From Dehalococcoidia bacterium (GTDB lineage: Bacteria; Chloroflexota; Dehalococcoidia; DSTF01; JACRBR01): a stretch of 64,000 nt of DNA. The DNA lies in contig JAKFYB010000018.1 in assembly GCA_021731085.1 (NCBI GenBank), positions 1 through 64,000 of the forward strand, in the 5' to 3' direction. This document shows, one piece after another, positions 1 through 8,175 of the stretch. The notes beneath the pieces were generated by a model. It saw only the letters and a list, made by a program, of their open reading frames with translations. It was not told the origin of the DNA and made no database searches. A program made the position numbers and the translations under genes. Positions within the stretch are counted from its first letter, which is position 1, and each line of letters opens with the position of its first letter.

Positions 1-98
1 CTCCCCACGTTTGCTTCCTGACTTCGGAGCATCACGCTCCATCAGAAGGCATCTCGCCGCGGCTCTCGCGGCCGGATTAGTACGTGGAGAAACAGATC

Positions 99-824
99 AT
101 GGCATCCGTGTCATCTGCAAAACGCCAGACGAAAACCGCTCAGGTCAAAGCGGCAAGGCGCCGCAAGTCCATCATCAAGTTCGCCGCACTCGGGGCGATT
201 GCCCTCGCCGTCGTTGGAGGAGTCATAGCGCTCCAGGCCATCAGTTCCGGTAGCAGCGACATTCCCGCACGCGTCGCGACAGGCGAAGGGCGTGTGCTCG
301 GCGATCCCAACGCGCCCGTCACCGTCATCGAATACGCCGACTTCCAGTGTCCCGTCTGCAAGCGCGCAGAGTCCGACATCGTCTCGCGCATCGAACGCGA
401 ATACGTCGAGCAGAGGCTGGTGAAGATTGAGTTCCGCATGTTCCCATTCCTCGGACAGGAGTCCTGGGACGCCGCGCAGGCCGCCGAGGCTGCCCGCGAA
501 CAGGGCAAGTTCTGGGAGTACCACGACGCGCTGTTTAACGCCCAGGGTAGTGAGAACAGCGGCGCCTTCTCATACGACAACCTCGTCCAGATCGCGGGCG
601 ACGTCGGGCTCGACGTCGCCGCCTTCGAGGAGACGCTAACGAGCAACAAGTATCTCGATCCGGTTGGCGACGAAGCGGACGCGGCGAGAGAGGCCGGTGT
701 CGCGTCCACGCCGACATTCTTCATCGGCGAGACAGAAATCGTCGGCGCCCAGGACTACGCCGACTTCCAGACGGCCATTGAGCACGAACTGTCTCGCATC
801 GGCGCGGAAGGAGCGATGCAATGA
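99..824 (+). CDS. DsbA-family thiol:disulfide oxidoreductase, membrane-anchored
   Basis: Thioredoxin-fold protein that should oxidise or shuffle disulfides in exported proteins outside the membrane. A basic N-terminus is followed by one membrane segment (about residues 27-47) and then the DsbA domain with FQCPVCKRAE; the active-site CPVC is near residues 84-87. The cis-proline motif is visible as ASTPTFFIG near the C-terminus. I start at the ATG at 99 because GGAG lies about 9 bases upstream; an in-frame ATG at 84 has no such site. The stop overlaps the start of the VKOR gene (ATGA), so the two are translationally coupled and form an oxidase plus quinone-linked reoxidase pair. About 241 residues, normal for single-anchor DsbA proteins. 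Confidence 0.93.
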   Translation: MASVSSAKRQTKTAQVKAARRRKSIIKFAALGAIALAVVGGVIALQAISSGSSDIPARVATGEGRVLGDPNAPVTVIEYADFQCPVCKRAESDIVSRIEREYVEQRLVKIEFRMFPFLGQESWDAAQAAEAAREQGKFWEYHDALFNAQGSENSGAFSYDNLVQIAGDVGLDVAAFEETLTSNKYLDPVGDEADAAREAGVASTPTFFIGETEIVGAQDYADFQTAIEHELSRIGAEGAMQ

Positions 825-1315
825 CTGCAGTTGTCAGCGCGCTTCGTGACGTAGGTGTATCTGTGCGAGACAGCCACCCAGCCAGCGCCCACTTGCTGTA
901 TTCGTTGGCCCTTGCGCTTGCTGCCCTGGGTGTCGGTGTTGCGACATATCTCACAGTCGTCCACTACGCTCATCAGCCCATCGCCTGTAACGGCATCGGC
1001 GACTGTGAGTACGTCAACAGCAGCGAATACGCGAAAGTCGCTGGTGTTCCGGTCGCACTCATGGGTGTCGTCTCCTACGCGGCGCTGGCCGCGCTCATCG
1101 CCACCGCATGGCTACGCGACAGCGTTACGATGCTCATCGTCGCCTGGATGCTGGCGCTCGCGTCGTTCGCCTTCTCGATGTACCTCACCTGGATAGAGCT
1201 TGAGGTGCTCGAAGCCATTTGCATCTACTGTGTCGTGTCTGCGATCACGATGACTGCGCTATTCGCGACGCTCACCGCGATCGCCTGGACGAAGCGCGAT
1301 CAACTGTTGGAGTGA
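821..1315 (+). CDS. Vitamin K epoxide reductase (VKOR) family protein
   Basis: Quinone reductase of the membrane that reoxidises DsbA-like partners. Four hydrophobic segments are visible. The loop cysteines ACNGIGDC (C56, C62), the following NSSEY with the conserved serine, and the active-site CIYC (C134/C137) are all present, as in bacterial VKOR homologues. The length, 164 residues, fits a single VKOR domain without the fused thioredoxin seen in some bacteria; here the thioredoxin partner is the separate upstream dsbA-like gene, whose stop codon overlaps this start. Function is inferred from motif and gene pairing. Confidence 0.93.
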   Translation: MTAVVSALRDVGVSVRDSHPASAHLLYSLALALAALGVGVATYLTVVHYAHQPIACNGIGDCEYVNSSEYAKVAGVPVALMGVVSYAALAALIATAWLRDSVTMLIVAWMLALASFAFSMYLTWIELEVLEAICIYCVVSAITMTALFATLTAIAWTKRDQLLE

Positions 1316-1376
1316 TGATGTCCCCGGGCGGGCGGTCAACGCGGACCGCCCGCTCGTCGAATTCGCACCCGCATGG

Positions 1377-1820
1377 TTACTTGCGCCGTCTTCGTGCGAG
1401 TAGCACCACCAGGGTCGTCGCGCCTGCGAGTGCGATGAGTAGCGGCACATGACCGAGGCTTTGCTGCGTGGCACGATCATCGTCCAACTCTGGGTCGCGT
1501 GGCGGCGGTGCGGGCGATGCCGTCGCCCCAACGGCCGCTGCCGTGTCCTCCCAGGCGCGCACGGCCCATGGCGATGGCGCCGGTATCCCATTGCGTTCGA
1601 CGACCGAGGCCGCGGTGCTGGTGGATTGGATGGCGTCCGCAACCGGCCGGACGCGGGTTTCGGAAATCGAGTCGCGCGTGGAATCCTCGGCGGCCGGTGG
1701 CGCTTCAAGCACGGTGTCCGTCCCAGAAGCAGCCACGGGTCGCGCGACTGACAGCGCCCGGTTGCAGGCCTGCCGGTTCGTGTGACTGCCGTCGCACAGT
1801 GCGTCGTGGATCTCCGCCAT
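1377..1820 (-). CDS. Hypothetical protein with C-terminal membrane anchor
   Basis: Unrecognised protein of about 147 residues when started at the ATG at 1820; earlier in-frame starts would run into the divergent GMC gene. It begins MAEIHDALCDGSHTNRQAC, has an Ala/Thr/Pro-rich low-complexity middle, an acidic stretch, and ends in a hydrophobic helix (PLLIALAGATTLVVLLA) followed by RRRRK. This is the layout of a tail-anchored or sortase-like surface protein, though no LPxTG is visible. Convergent with the VKOR gene. Coding status rests on the sensible C-terminal anchor; no homologue is recognised. Confidence 0.5.
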   Translation of the reverse strand: MAEIHDALCDGSHTNRQACNRALSVARPVAASGTDTVLEAPPAAEDSTRDSISETRVRPVADAIQSTSTAASVVERNGIPAPSPWAVRAWEDTAAAVGATASPAPPPRDPELDDDRATQQSLGHVPLLIALAGATTLVVLLARRRRK

Positions 1821-1893
1821 TCCACCAGTGTAACCACCGCGACGGCACCATCTGGCACTACCGCCAACGCTGACGGCCGCTACGATCAGCACT

Positions 1894-3408
1894 ATGAAAT
1901 ACGACCTCATCGTGATCGGAGCGGGTGCCGCCGGAGCGACCCTCGCCGCGCGCGCATCAGAAGACCCGCGCTGCAACGTCCTGCTGCTCGAAGCGGGACC
2001 CTACTACCCCACAACAGCCGACATGCCCAAGGATCTGACAAACGGCAACAACAACTCGTACACGGCCCACGACTGGCGCTTCCGCGCCGAGGCCAACGCC
2101 GCAGGCCGGCTCACCAACTTCCCCCGCGGTCGAGTCGTTGGCGGCTCGTCAGCCGTCAACACGGCGATCGCCCTCCGCGGCGTGCCAGAGGACTACGACG
2201 ACTGGGCCGCGCTCGGGAACAGCGACTGGTCGTGGGAGAAGGTGCTCCCGTACTTCCGAAAGCTGGAGAACGACCTCGACTTCGACGACGACTTTCACGG
2301 CCGCAGCGGCCCCATCCCCATCCGGCGCTACCGCGAGGACGAACTCACGCCCGTCCAGTCCGCCTTCATGCTGGCGATGCGGGCTGCGGGTTATCAGGAG
2401 ACACGCGACAACAACGACCCCGACTCGACCGGGCTCGCCCCGCATCCAATGAACAAGCAGGGCCGAACACGCATGTCAGTCGCCATCTGCTATCTCGAAC
2501 CGGCTCGCCACCGCCTTAACCTCACCATCCGTGGCGACTGCCTTACGCATCGCATCGTCACCGACGGCGCGAGCGCTATCGGCGTTGAAGTTGAATCAGG
2601 TGGCGTCTTGCATGTTGTCGAAGCAGACCGGATCGTCGTGTCTGCCGGCGCGATCATGACGCCGCCAATCCTCATGCGTTCGGGCATCGGCCCCGCTGCT
2701 CACCTGCGCGAGCACAACATCGAAGTCGTGCGCGATTTACCTGGCGTCGGCGCCAACCTCGACGATCATCCGATGGTCGGCATGGTCTGGCTCGCAAAGG
2801 AAAACGTCATCGATCTCGATGCGCCGCTCGTACAGGTCACGTATCGCTACACGTCATCTCTCAACGAAGAGCGCAACGACATGCAGCTCATGCCGGTGTC
2901 AGGCATCCCCGGCCCCGACGGCCGCGCGATCTTCTCGATCGGAAGCGTCGTCGAACGTCAGAAGTCGCGTGGCCGGGTGACACTCACCTCCGCCGACCCA
3001 AGCGCGGCGCCGCGCATCGAGAACAACTTCTGCGAACATCCCGACGACGTGCGCCGGCTCGTCGAGGGCGCGCGCACGGCCCTCGAAGTCGGCCAGCGAC
3101 CGGAGTTCGACCACGTTCGCGATCGCCGTCTCGCACCCAGCGACGCGACGGTAGGCGACGAGGATCAGCTCGTCTCCTGGGTGAAGCACGTCGCCGCCAG
3201 TGGCTTCCACCCATCCTGTACGGCGAAGATGGCGCCCGAATCGGATCCGATGGGCGTCGTCGACCAGCGCCTGCGCGTTCGTGGCTACGACAACCTCTAC
3301 GTCGCCGACGCCTCCATCATGCCAAGCTGCCCGCGCGCCAACATCCACCTGACCAGCATCATGATCGGCGAACGCGCCGCCGACTTCCTCAAGGACGGCG
3401 TGTGGTAG
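1894..3408 (+). CDS. GMC-family FAD-dependent oxidoreductase
   Basis: Flavoprotein alcohol/choline dehydrogenase or oxidase of the glucose-methanol-choline family, 504 residues. The N-terminal dinucleotide-binding motif is DLIVIGAGAAGATLAARAS, followed by the GMC signature region GRVVGGSSAVNTAIALRG. The C-terminal domain carries ASGFHPSCTAKM with the catalytic His and the closing VADASIMPSCPRANIHLTS. The exact substrate cannot be read; the C-terminal Asn/His arrangement is that of active GMC enzymes. It is monocistronic, with a repeat-rich gap after it. The start ATG at 1894 puts the FAD motif at residue 4, as expected. Confidence 0.93.
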   Translation: MKYDLIVIGAGAAGATLAARASEDPRCNVLLLEAGPYYPTTADMPKDLTNGNNNSYTAHDWRFRAEANAAGRLTNFPRGRVVGGSSAVNTAIALRGVPEDYDDWAALGNSDWSWEKVLPYFRKLENDLDFDDDFHGRSGPIPIRRYREDELTPVQSAFMLAMRAAGYQETRDNNDPDSTGLAPHPMNKQGRTRMSVAICYLEPARHRLNLTIRGDCLTHRIVTDGASAIGVEVESGGVLHVVEADRIVVSAGAIMTPPILMRSGIGPAAHLREHNIEVVRDLPGVGANLDDHPMVGMVWLAKENVIDLDAPLVQVTYRYTSSLNEERNDMQLMPVSGIPGPDGRAIFSIGSVVERQKSRGRVTLTSADPSAAPRIENNFCEHPDDVRRLVEGARTALEVGQRPEFDHVRDRRLAPSDATVGDEDQLVSWVKHVAASGFHPSCTAKMAPESDPMGVVDQRLRVRGYDNLYVADASIMPSCPRANIHLTSIMIGERAADFLKDGVW

Positions 3409-3417
3409 CAGTCAAGG

Positions 3418-3482
3418 TCGTCATTCCGCCCAGACCGTCATTCCGCCGTGACTGTCATTCCGAGCGAAGCGAGGAATCTACG
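3418..3482. repeat. Interspersed GTCATTCCG-type repeat
   Basis: Three copies of GTCATTCCG occur in a row, the last continuing as GAGCGAAGCGAGGAATCT. This is a well-known type of intergenic repeat in many bacterial genomes. It sits after the GMC gene and before a probable promoter, so it does not interrupt a reading frame. Confidence 0.6.
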
Positions 3483-3578
3483 CCGGGCGCGACCAACCAA
3501 GCATGCGAAAGCGCGAAGAGTTCCTCGTAGTCCCTTCCTCAATCCCGCCCTTCGTGGCCCTTCGTGGATCAGGAAATC

Positions 3579-3622
3579 TGCTAAAATCACACCACCAGCG
3601 GGCAAAGTGCCCGCTTTCTTGA
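3579..3622 (+). promoter_or_regulatory. Extended -10 promoter and leader hairpin before the GNAT gene
   Basis: TGCTAAAAT at 3579-3587 matches an extended -10 element (TGn before TAAAAT). About ten bases on, AGCGGGCA (3597-3604) pairs perfectly with TGCCCGCT (3608-3615) around an AAG loop and is followed by TTCTTG. The hairpin lies between the predicted start of transcription and the ATG at 3633, so it would form in the mRNA leader. It could be an early terminator/attenuator or an mRNA-stabilising stem; the sequence alone does not decide. Confidence 0.45.
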
Positions 3623-3632
3623 TTGCTAAGAC

Positions 3633-4103
3633 ATGACAACAACCACATCGCAACTGTTTCGTGCCTCGATCGCTGACGCGAAGGCGATCCACGATCTCGT
3701 GAACACCTTCGCGCGCAAGGGCGAGATGCTCCCACGCACGATGGCCGAGGTCTACGAGAACCTCCGCGACTTCTACGTCGTCCGCGACGAAACGAACGAG
3801 ACCGTGGCGTGCGGTGGGCTCCACATCCTCTGGGAGGATCTCGCCGAGATCAAGTCGCTCGCCGTGCGCGAAGATATGCAGGGGCAGGGACTCGGCCAGC
3901 GCATCGTCGACGCCTGCCTTGATGAAGCGCGGTCGATCGGCCTCACGACGGCCTTCGCGCTCACTTACCGACCGGGGTTCTTCGAGAAGCTCGGGTTCGC
4001 ACAGGCCGACGTGATGACGCTGCCGCGCAAGGTCTGGGGCGAGTGCTACCGCTGCCCGAAATTCCCCGGCTGCAACGAAATAGCCATGGTCCGCGCGCTC
4101 TAG
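3633..4103 (+). CDS. GNAT acetyltransferase, ArgA-like N-acetylglutamate synthase
   Basis: Single-domain GCN5-related N-acetyltransferase of 156 residues. The acetyl-CoA pyrophosphate loop is seen as VREDMQGQGLGQRIV, and the closing region FFEKLGFAQADVMTLPRKVW plus YRCPKFPGCNEIAM is characteristic of the short N-acetylglutamate synthases that make the first arginine intermediate in many bacteria lacking the kinase-fused ArgA. Substrate is inferred from this tail, not proven. No strong ribosome site precedes the ATG; a leader hairpin ends 18 bases upstream. Confidence 0.85.
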   Translation: MTTTTSQLFRASIADAKAIHDLVNTFARKGEMLPRTMAEVYENLRDFYVVRDETNETVACGGLHILWEDLAEIKSLAVREDMQGQGLGQRIVDACLDEARSIGLTTAFALTYRPGFFEKLGFAQADVMTLPRKVWGECYRCPKFPGCNEIAMVRAL

Positions 4104-4160
4104 GCGCGACTGTCACCAGTAACCTGTCCCCCTAAGGCGCGTAGGCGTAACCTACATCCC

Positions 4161-4697
4161 GTGAACATCCCCGAAGTTACCAGCACCGAACGCGCCTTCG
4201 AAGGCAAGACGATCGCCGTCCGCGTGGATGCGCTCCGCGAACCAGATGGTCGTACGTACACCCGCGAGATCGTTGAGTACGGCACAGCTGTCGTCCTCGT
4301 GCCCGTCGCCGACGACGGCCGCCTGCTGATGGTGCGCCAGTACCGCCACGCGACCGGCAAGTGGCTCCTCGAACTACCTGCTGGTGGTGTGGATGACCGC
4401 GACACCTCGCCGGAAGAAGCCGCCCAGCGCGAACTTCGGGAGGAGACCGGCCATCGCGGCACGCTCGCGCGCATCGGCGGCATGTTCCTTGCGCCGGGCT
4501 ACTCTGAGGAATACCAGCACATCTACACCGCGACCGATCTGGCGGAAGATGCGCTCGAGGCGGACGAAGACGAAAATCTCGTTCTCGAACGCGTCACCCT
4601 CGATGACGCGCTTCGCTTCGTGGACGAAGGCGTCATCTGCGACGCGAAGAGCATCGCCGCTCTTTTGATGCACCTCCGCCACACGGACCGCTGCTGA
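4161..4697 (+). CDS. Nudix hydrolase, ADP-ribose pyrophosphatase type
   Basis: Cleaves nucleoside-diphosphate-linked compounds, most likely ADP-ribose, at the pyrophosphate. The Nudix box is present as GVDDRDTSPEEAAQRELREE followed by TGH; the catalytic REL-x-EE core is intact, but the first Glu of the GX5E pattern is Thr. YRHATGKWLLELPAGG before the box and the APGYSEEYQHIYTA stretch after it resemble NudF-type ADP-ribose hydrolases. GTG start. The stop overlaps the start of the next gene by one base (TGATG), so the two are co-translated. 178 residues is normal for the family. Confidence 0.88.
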   Translation: MNIPEVTSTERAFEGKTIAVRVDALREPDGRTYTREIVEYGTAVVLVPVADDGRLLMVRQYRHATGKWLLELPAGGVDDRDTSPEEAAQRELREETGHRGTLARIGGMFLAPGYSEEYQHIYTATDLAEDALEADEDENLVLERVTLDDALRFVDEGVICDAKSIAALLMHLRHTDRC

Positions 4698-5119
4698 TGT
4701 GGGACGTCGATCGTCTGCTCCGCCGCGTGGCGCCCGTCACGATGCTCGTCGCCGCGCTCTCGCTCGTCGCGTGCGGCGTTCGCTACTCCGACCCGGAACC
4801 CGGCACCGAGTTCTACGAGAGCATCGATATCACAGGTGACATGACGGCCGACGAGACACTCACGGTTACGATCGGCATCACGCAGACCAACTCCGTCGAG
4901 GTCGAGTCCGTCTGCGAACTCCGTCAGAACAAGAAGACCCTGTTCGAAATCGGCCGCGACCTGGTCCCCGCCCTCCCCGAAGGCAATCCGAGCGCGACAC
5001 CGGTGGTGAGCACGTTGACACACGGCTTCTCAGTTGATGAAGCAGGCACGTTCGTCGTCGAATGTCTCACGCCAAAGGACGAAGACAACTTCATCGCCAA
5101 GGAAATCACGATTTCATAG
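4697..5119 (+). CDS. Small lipoprotein of unknown function
   Basis: 140-residue protein with an N-terminal hydrophobic segment ending in LSLVACGVR, a clear lipobox with the lipidated Cys at about residue 26. The mature part is beta-rich and acidic with two further cysteines (ESVCELRQ and VVECLTPKD) that could form a disulfide. It looks like a compact immunoglobulin-like or beta-sandwich domain on the outer face of the membrane. It overlaps the Nudix stop by one base. No specific family is recognised. Confidence 0.75.
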   Translation: MWDVDRLLRRVAPVTMLVAALSLVACGVRYSDPEPGTEFYESIDITGDMTADETLTVTIGITQTNSVEVESVCELRQNKKTLFEIGRDLVPALPEGNPSATPVVSTLTHGFSVDEAGTFVVECLTPKDEDNFIAKEITIS

Positions 5120-5133
5120 GTCCGAGACGCGGA

Positions 5134-5154
5134 GCGCGGGCTGAAAGCCCGCGC
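5134..5154. repeat. Palindromic repeat GCGCGGGCT-n3-AGCCCGCGC
   Basis: Perfect 9-base stem with a GAA loop in the gap between the convergent lipoprotein and NAD kinase genes. The same hairpin family recurs at 13709-13727 and 59085-59105. It may also act as a bidirectional terminator here because it lies between two converging stop codons. Confidence 0.7.
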
Positions 5155-5190
5155 GTTTCTGGATGTAACGACGTACGCCGTGGAGCCGAG

Positions 5191-6027
5191 CTACTCCGAA
5201 CGCCAGTTAAGCCGTCGCCCAACGCGCGAGAAAAAGTCCCCGCTAGGCCCCAGTCTCAAGAACCGCGCAGTGTGCTCGCTAGTCCGCACTCGCACGATGT
5301 CACCGCCCATGAGTTCCGACTCACCCTGACCGTCGATCGATGCGAGCGCCTTCTGCCCGCGCGCGATCTCGACTTCCGCCACACTGCCCACCGGCAGTAC
5401 GACGCTATTCGCCGGCGCCAGGTGCGGCGCAACCGGCGTCATCAGCAGTTCCTTCGACTCGGGGTGCATGATCGGTCCGCCGACGCTCAGCGAATACGCC
5501 GTGCTTCCCGTAGCCGTCGCAATGATCACGCCGTCCGCGCGATACGAACCGACAAGCGTCCCGTTCGTCCGCACCGAGAACTGCACCGTCCGGCCGATCG
5601 ACGCCCGCCCGACCACAACGTCGTTCAACGCGTCGTGTGTTCCGTCGATATGTGCACCATCTCGCAGCATCTGCGTCTGCATCATCGCCCGCGTCTCGAT
5701 TCGTCCTTCACCGCTGACGACGCCATCAAGGCGCTCGAATAGCTCGGGCGGCGTCACTTCGGTCAGGAAGCCCAGACGCCCCAGGTTCACGCCCAGGAGC
5801 GTCACCGGATGCGGAATCACCGCGCGCGCCGCACGCAGTACCGTCCCGTCGCCACCGCAGCAGATGATGAGTTCCGTGCCGGGCACATGCTCTGCCCGCG
5901 CTTCGTCGTCCCACGCCGAAGCCATCCAGACATCTACGACTGACGACGCGAGCGTCGCCCGCACCTGTTCTGCAACGCTGCGCGCCGCCTCGGACTTCGG
6001 GTGGTACGTGACGCCGATCTTCTCCAT
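5191..6027 (-). CDS. nadK: NAD kinase
   Basis: Phosphorylates NAD to NADP in the cytoplasm. The ATP-NAD kinase motif CCGGDGTVLRAARAV with GGDGT is near residue 64, followed by LLGVNLGRLGFLTEV and, later, the TGSTAYSLSVGGPIMHP motif that forms the NAD site. I start at the ATG at 6027 (MEKIGVTYHPKS), giving 278 residues; the open frame continues 57 codons upstream but that part is low quality and lacks family resemblance. Divergent from the endonuclease V gene. Confidence 0.94.
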   Translation of the reverse strand: MEKIGVTYHPKSEAARSVAEQVRATLASSVVDVWMASAWDDEARAEHVPGTELIICCGGDGTVLRAARAVIPHPVTLLGVNLGRLGFLTEVTPPELFERLDGVVSGEGRIETRAMMQTQMLRDGAHIDGTHDALNDVVVGRASIGRTVQFSVRTNGTLVGSYRADGVIIATATGSTAYSLSVGGPIMHPESKELLMTPVAPHLAPANSVVLPVGSVAEVEIARGQKALASIDGQGESELMGGDIVRVRTSEHTARFLRLGPSGDFFSRVGRRLNWRSE

Positions 6028-6098
6028 GCGCGAACGATAGCACTTGGCGCAGAGGGCACGCGACATGCTCTGTCGTGTCGTCAACGTACAATCCCAGC

Positions 6099-7214
6099 AT
6101 GGACTCACTTCCCCTTCACCCATGGGATCTGTCTGCTTCCGAAGCGATCGCCCTGCAGCAGGAACTCGCGGCGCTCGTCCTGCCCGTGGGTTCACCATCC
6201 GATGAAGAAGTGGCGCTCATTGCTGGCGCCGATGTCGCGTTCGACAAGCCGAACGGGCGCGGTGTCGGCGCCGTCGTCGTGCTGCGCTACCCATCGCTCG
6301 AGATCGCCGAGCAGGTGACGGTCGAGATGCCCGTGACGTTTCCCTATGTCCCCGGCCTCCTCTCGTTCCGTGAGACGCCGGTGCTGCTCGCCGCGTTCGA
6401 GCAACTCCTGTCCGTGCCCGATCTTCTCATGGTCGACGGCCACGGCTACGCGCATCCGCGACGCTTCGGTTTCGCCTGCCACCTCGGCGTCCTTCTCGAC
6501 ATCCCGACGATCGGTGTGGCAAAGTCGCGCCTCATTGGCGAGCAGGGCACCGTCGCCGGCGAGAAGGGTTCGCGCGCCGACCTCACGCATGACGGCGAGG
6601 TCATAGGATCCATGCTCCGCACGCGGCAGGGCGTGCGTTCGGTGTACGTTTCCGTCGGTCACAAAATCGGGCTCGACGCCGCCGAGCGCTGGGTGCTCGC
6701 CTGCACGAACGGCTACCGCGTGCCCGAACCCGCTCGCCTTGCCGACCGCCTCGCCGGCCAGGCGAAGCGCCGTATGCTGGAGGCGACGTTGCCGATCGTC
6801 ATTGAGCAGCGAGCCGGTGAGGAGGACCGCTGGGAGTGGAAGTCAGACACGGATACGGTCGAGTTCCAACACAAGCTCGAACCGATGCCGACGCACTACG
6901 GCTGTTCGGTTGACATCATCAACCCCGCCGATGGCGAACTACTCGACGTCATGCTCCTCGACCCGCACCCGTACGACCGCGGCCAGCGCACCACCGTCCG
7001 CGTCATCGACATCCTCCGCCGCTCCGACGGCGACGACAAACTCCTCGCCCTTCCCATCGACCGACCATGGCCGCCGGAATCCACCATCCAGCAAGCGCGC
7101 GATGAGATCTGGTCCTGGTACACCCGCCACAACAAGCCCATCACCAACTGGGGCGGCGAAGAAGACGCCATCGCGGCGATCAGTACATGCCGCGCGGCGG
7201 CGAGTAGTCTGTAG
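6099..7214 (+). CDS. nfi: Endonuclease V fused to an inorganic-pyrophosphatase-like domain
   Basis: Residues about 1-235 are endonuclease V (deoxyinosine 3' endonuclease, DNA/RNA repair): AGADVAF with the first catalytic Asp, YVPGLLSFRE with the Glu, LMVDGHGYAHPRRFG with the second Asp, and the later SVGHKIG. Residues about 242-371 resemble family I soluble pyrophosphatase: RWEWK (Lys/Glu region), PTHYG (cf. PCNYG), DGELLDVM (cf. DGDPVDV, with the middle Asp as Glu), and SDGDDKLLALP (cf. the D-x4-D-x-K site). Standard endonuclease V is about 225 residues, so the extra domain is a true C-terminal fusion within one frame. The ATG at 6099 matches the family's start; a GTG at 6075 is possible. 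No clear ribosome site. Confidence 0.88.
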   Translation: MDSLPLHPWDLSASEAIALQQELAALVLPVGSPSDEEVALIAGADVAFDKPNGRGVGAVVVLRYPSLEIAEQVTVEMPVTFPYVPGLLSFRETPVLLAAFEQLLSVPDLLMVDGHGYAHPRRFGFACHLGVLLDIPTIGVAKSRLIGEQGTVAGEKGSRADLTHDGEVIGSMLRTRQGVRSVYVSVGHKIGLDAAERWVLACTNGYRVPEPARLADRLAGQAKRRMLEATLPIVIEQRAGEEDRWEWKSDTDTVEFQHKLEPMPTHYGCSVDIINPADGELLDVMLLDPHPYDRGQRTTVRVIDILRRSDGDDKLLALPIDRPWPPESTIQQARDEIWSWYTRHNKPITNWGGEEDAIAAISTCRAAASSL

Positions 7215-7215
7215 C

Positions 7216-8118
7216 GTGTCCCTTAACGACCCGACCTCAAACCGCCCACCCGGCCGCGAGCGCCTGAGCCCCAGCGGCCGCCGCGCCTACGCAGTCTCGA
7301 CGCTCGTGCCATTCATCGAGCGTGCAAGCGTCTTCAGCGGCTGGACCTTCGACGACCTCAACGTCGTCGACATCGAACCGCCGCCGCCGTGGGACTACGC
7401 CGCCATCGCCCGCGAGTACGCTGCGAAAGCCGAGCGCATCATCGACCTGGGTACCGGTGGCGGCGAGATCTTCAGCCGCATCATCGGCGAAACACCGTCG
7501 TTCAAGCTCCCCTCTCCCGTTCTGGGAGAGGGGTTGGGGGTGGGGGTTCCCCATGTGCCGCCGTCGTCCGTGCTGGAACAGGGTTCGCGAACACGCCTCA
7601 TCGCCAGCGAAGGGTGGCACGTAAACGCCCCCATCGCCCACCGCCGCCTAGGCCCACTCGACGTCGCCGTGGTCAACGCCAGCAGCGAGCGCACGCCCTG
7701 GCGCGACGCATCTTTCGACCTCATCCTCAGCCGCCATGAAGCGATCGTCCCGTCCGAGGTCGTCCGCATCCTCCGTCCGGGCGGCGTCTTTCTCACGCAG
7801 CAGGTCGCGAAGGAGGAGTGGCAGGAGCTGGCAGCCTTCTTCCCGGAACGCACCACCTTCCCCGACCACTTCACCGACTACCGCCGCGACTTCGAGGCCG
7901 CCGGCCTCACGGTGGAAACACAGCATCACGCGTGGGCGTCCGCCTACGCCACGATCGGCGAGGTCGCCTTCATGCTGCTGGTATCTCCGTGGGAGGTGCC
8001 CGGTTTCGACCCCATCCGTGACATCGATCGTCTCCTCGCCCTCGAAGCCGCTCACGGCGGAGAGCAGGGCATCGTGATGACGCAGGCGCGCTATCTGATG
8101 GTCGCGACGAAGTCGTAG
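7216..8118 (+). CDS. SAM-dependent methyltransferase with an in-frame repeat insertion
   Basis: Class I methyltransferase, 300 residues from the GTG at 7216, two bases after the stop of the endonuclease V fusion. Motif I is IIDLGTGGGEIFSRI; the motif IV-VI region is seen in FDLILSRHEAIVPSEVVRILRPGGVFLTQQV, shared by RlmA/UbiE-like enzymes; substrate unknown. Between motif I and the next beta strand, residues about 95-125 (SPVLGEGLGVGVP) are the translation of a palindromic repeat at 7509-7550 and do not look like ancestral protein. The frame is kept, so the gene is probably still functional or only mildly altered. Confidence 0.85.
   Translation: MSLNDPTSNRPPGRERLSPSGRRAYAVSTLVPFIERASVFSGWTFDDLNVVDIEPPPPWDYAAIAREYAAKAERIIDLGTGGGEIFSRIIGETPSFKLPSPVLGEGLGVGVPHVPPSSVLEQGSRTRLIASEGWHVNAPIAHRRLGPLDVAVVNASSERTPWRDASFDLILSRHEAIVPSEVVRILRPGGVFLTQQVAKEEWQELAAFFPERTTFPDHFTDYRRDFEAAGLTVETQHHAWASAYATIGEVAFMLLVSPWEVPGFDPIRDIDRLLALEAAHGGEQGIVMTQARYLMVATKS
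7509..7550. repeat. Palindromic element inside the methyltransferase gene
   Basis: CCCCTCTCCC (7509-7518) pairs with GGGAGAGGGG (7524-7533) around GTTCT, followed by a G-rich run (TTGGGGGTGGGGG). This kind of element is a common interspersed repeat; here it lies within a coding sequence and keeps the frame. Confidence 0.75.
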
Positions 8119-8175
8119 CTTTCCCGACTACCGTGTTACCCTGTATCCAACCTCGCACGAAAGGACGACGCCCAC

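Noticed and set aside
3438-3824. A 128-codon minus-strand gene
   Set aside because: It is antisense to the ArgA-like gene and covers the repeat and promoter region.
6739-7215. Longer start for the methyltransferase
   Set aside because: This part runs in the wrong frame under the endonuclease V fusion; the GTG at 7216 fits the family.
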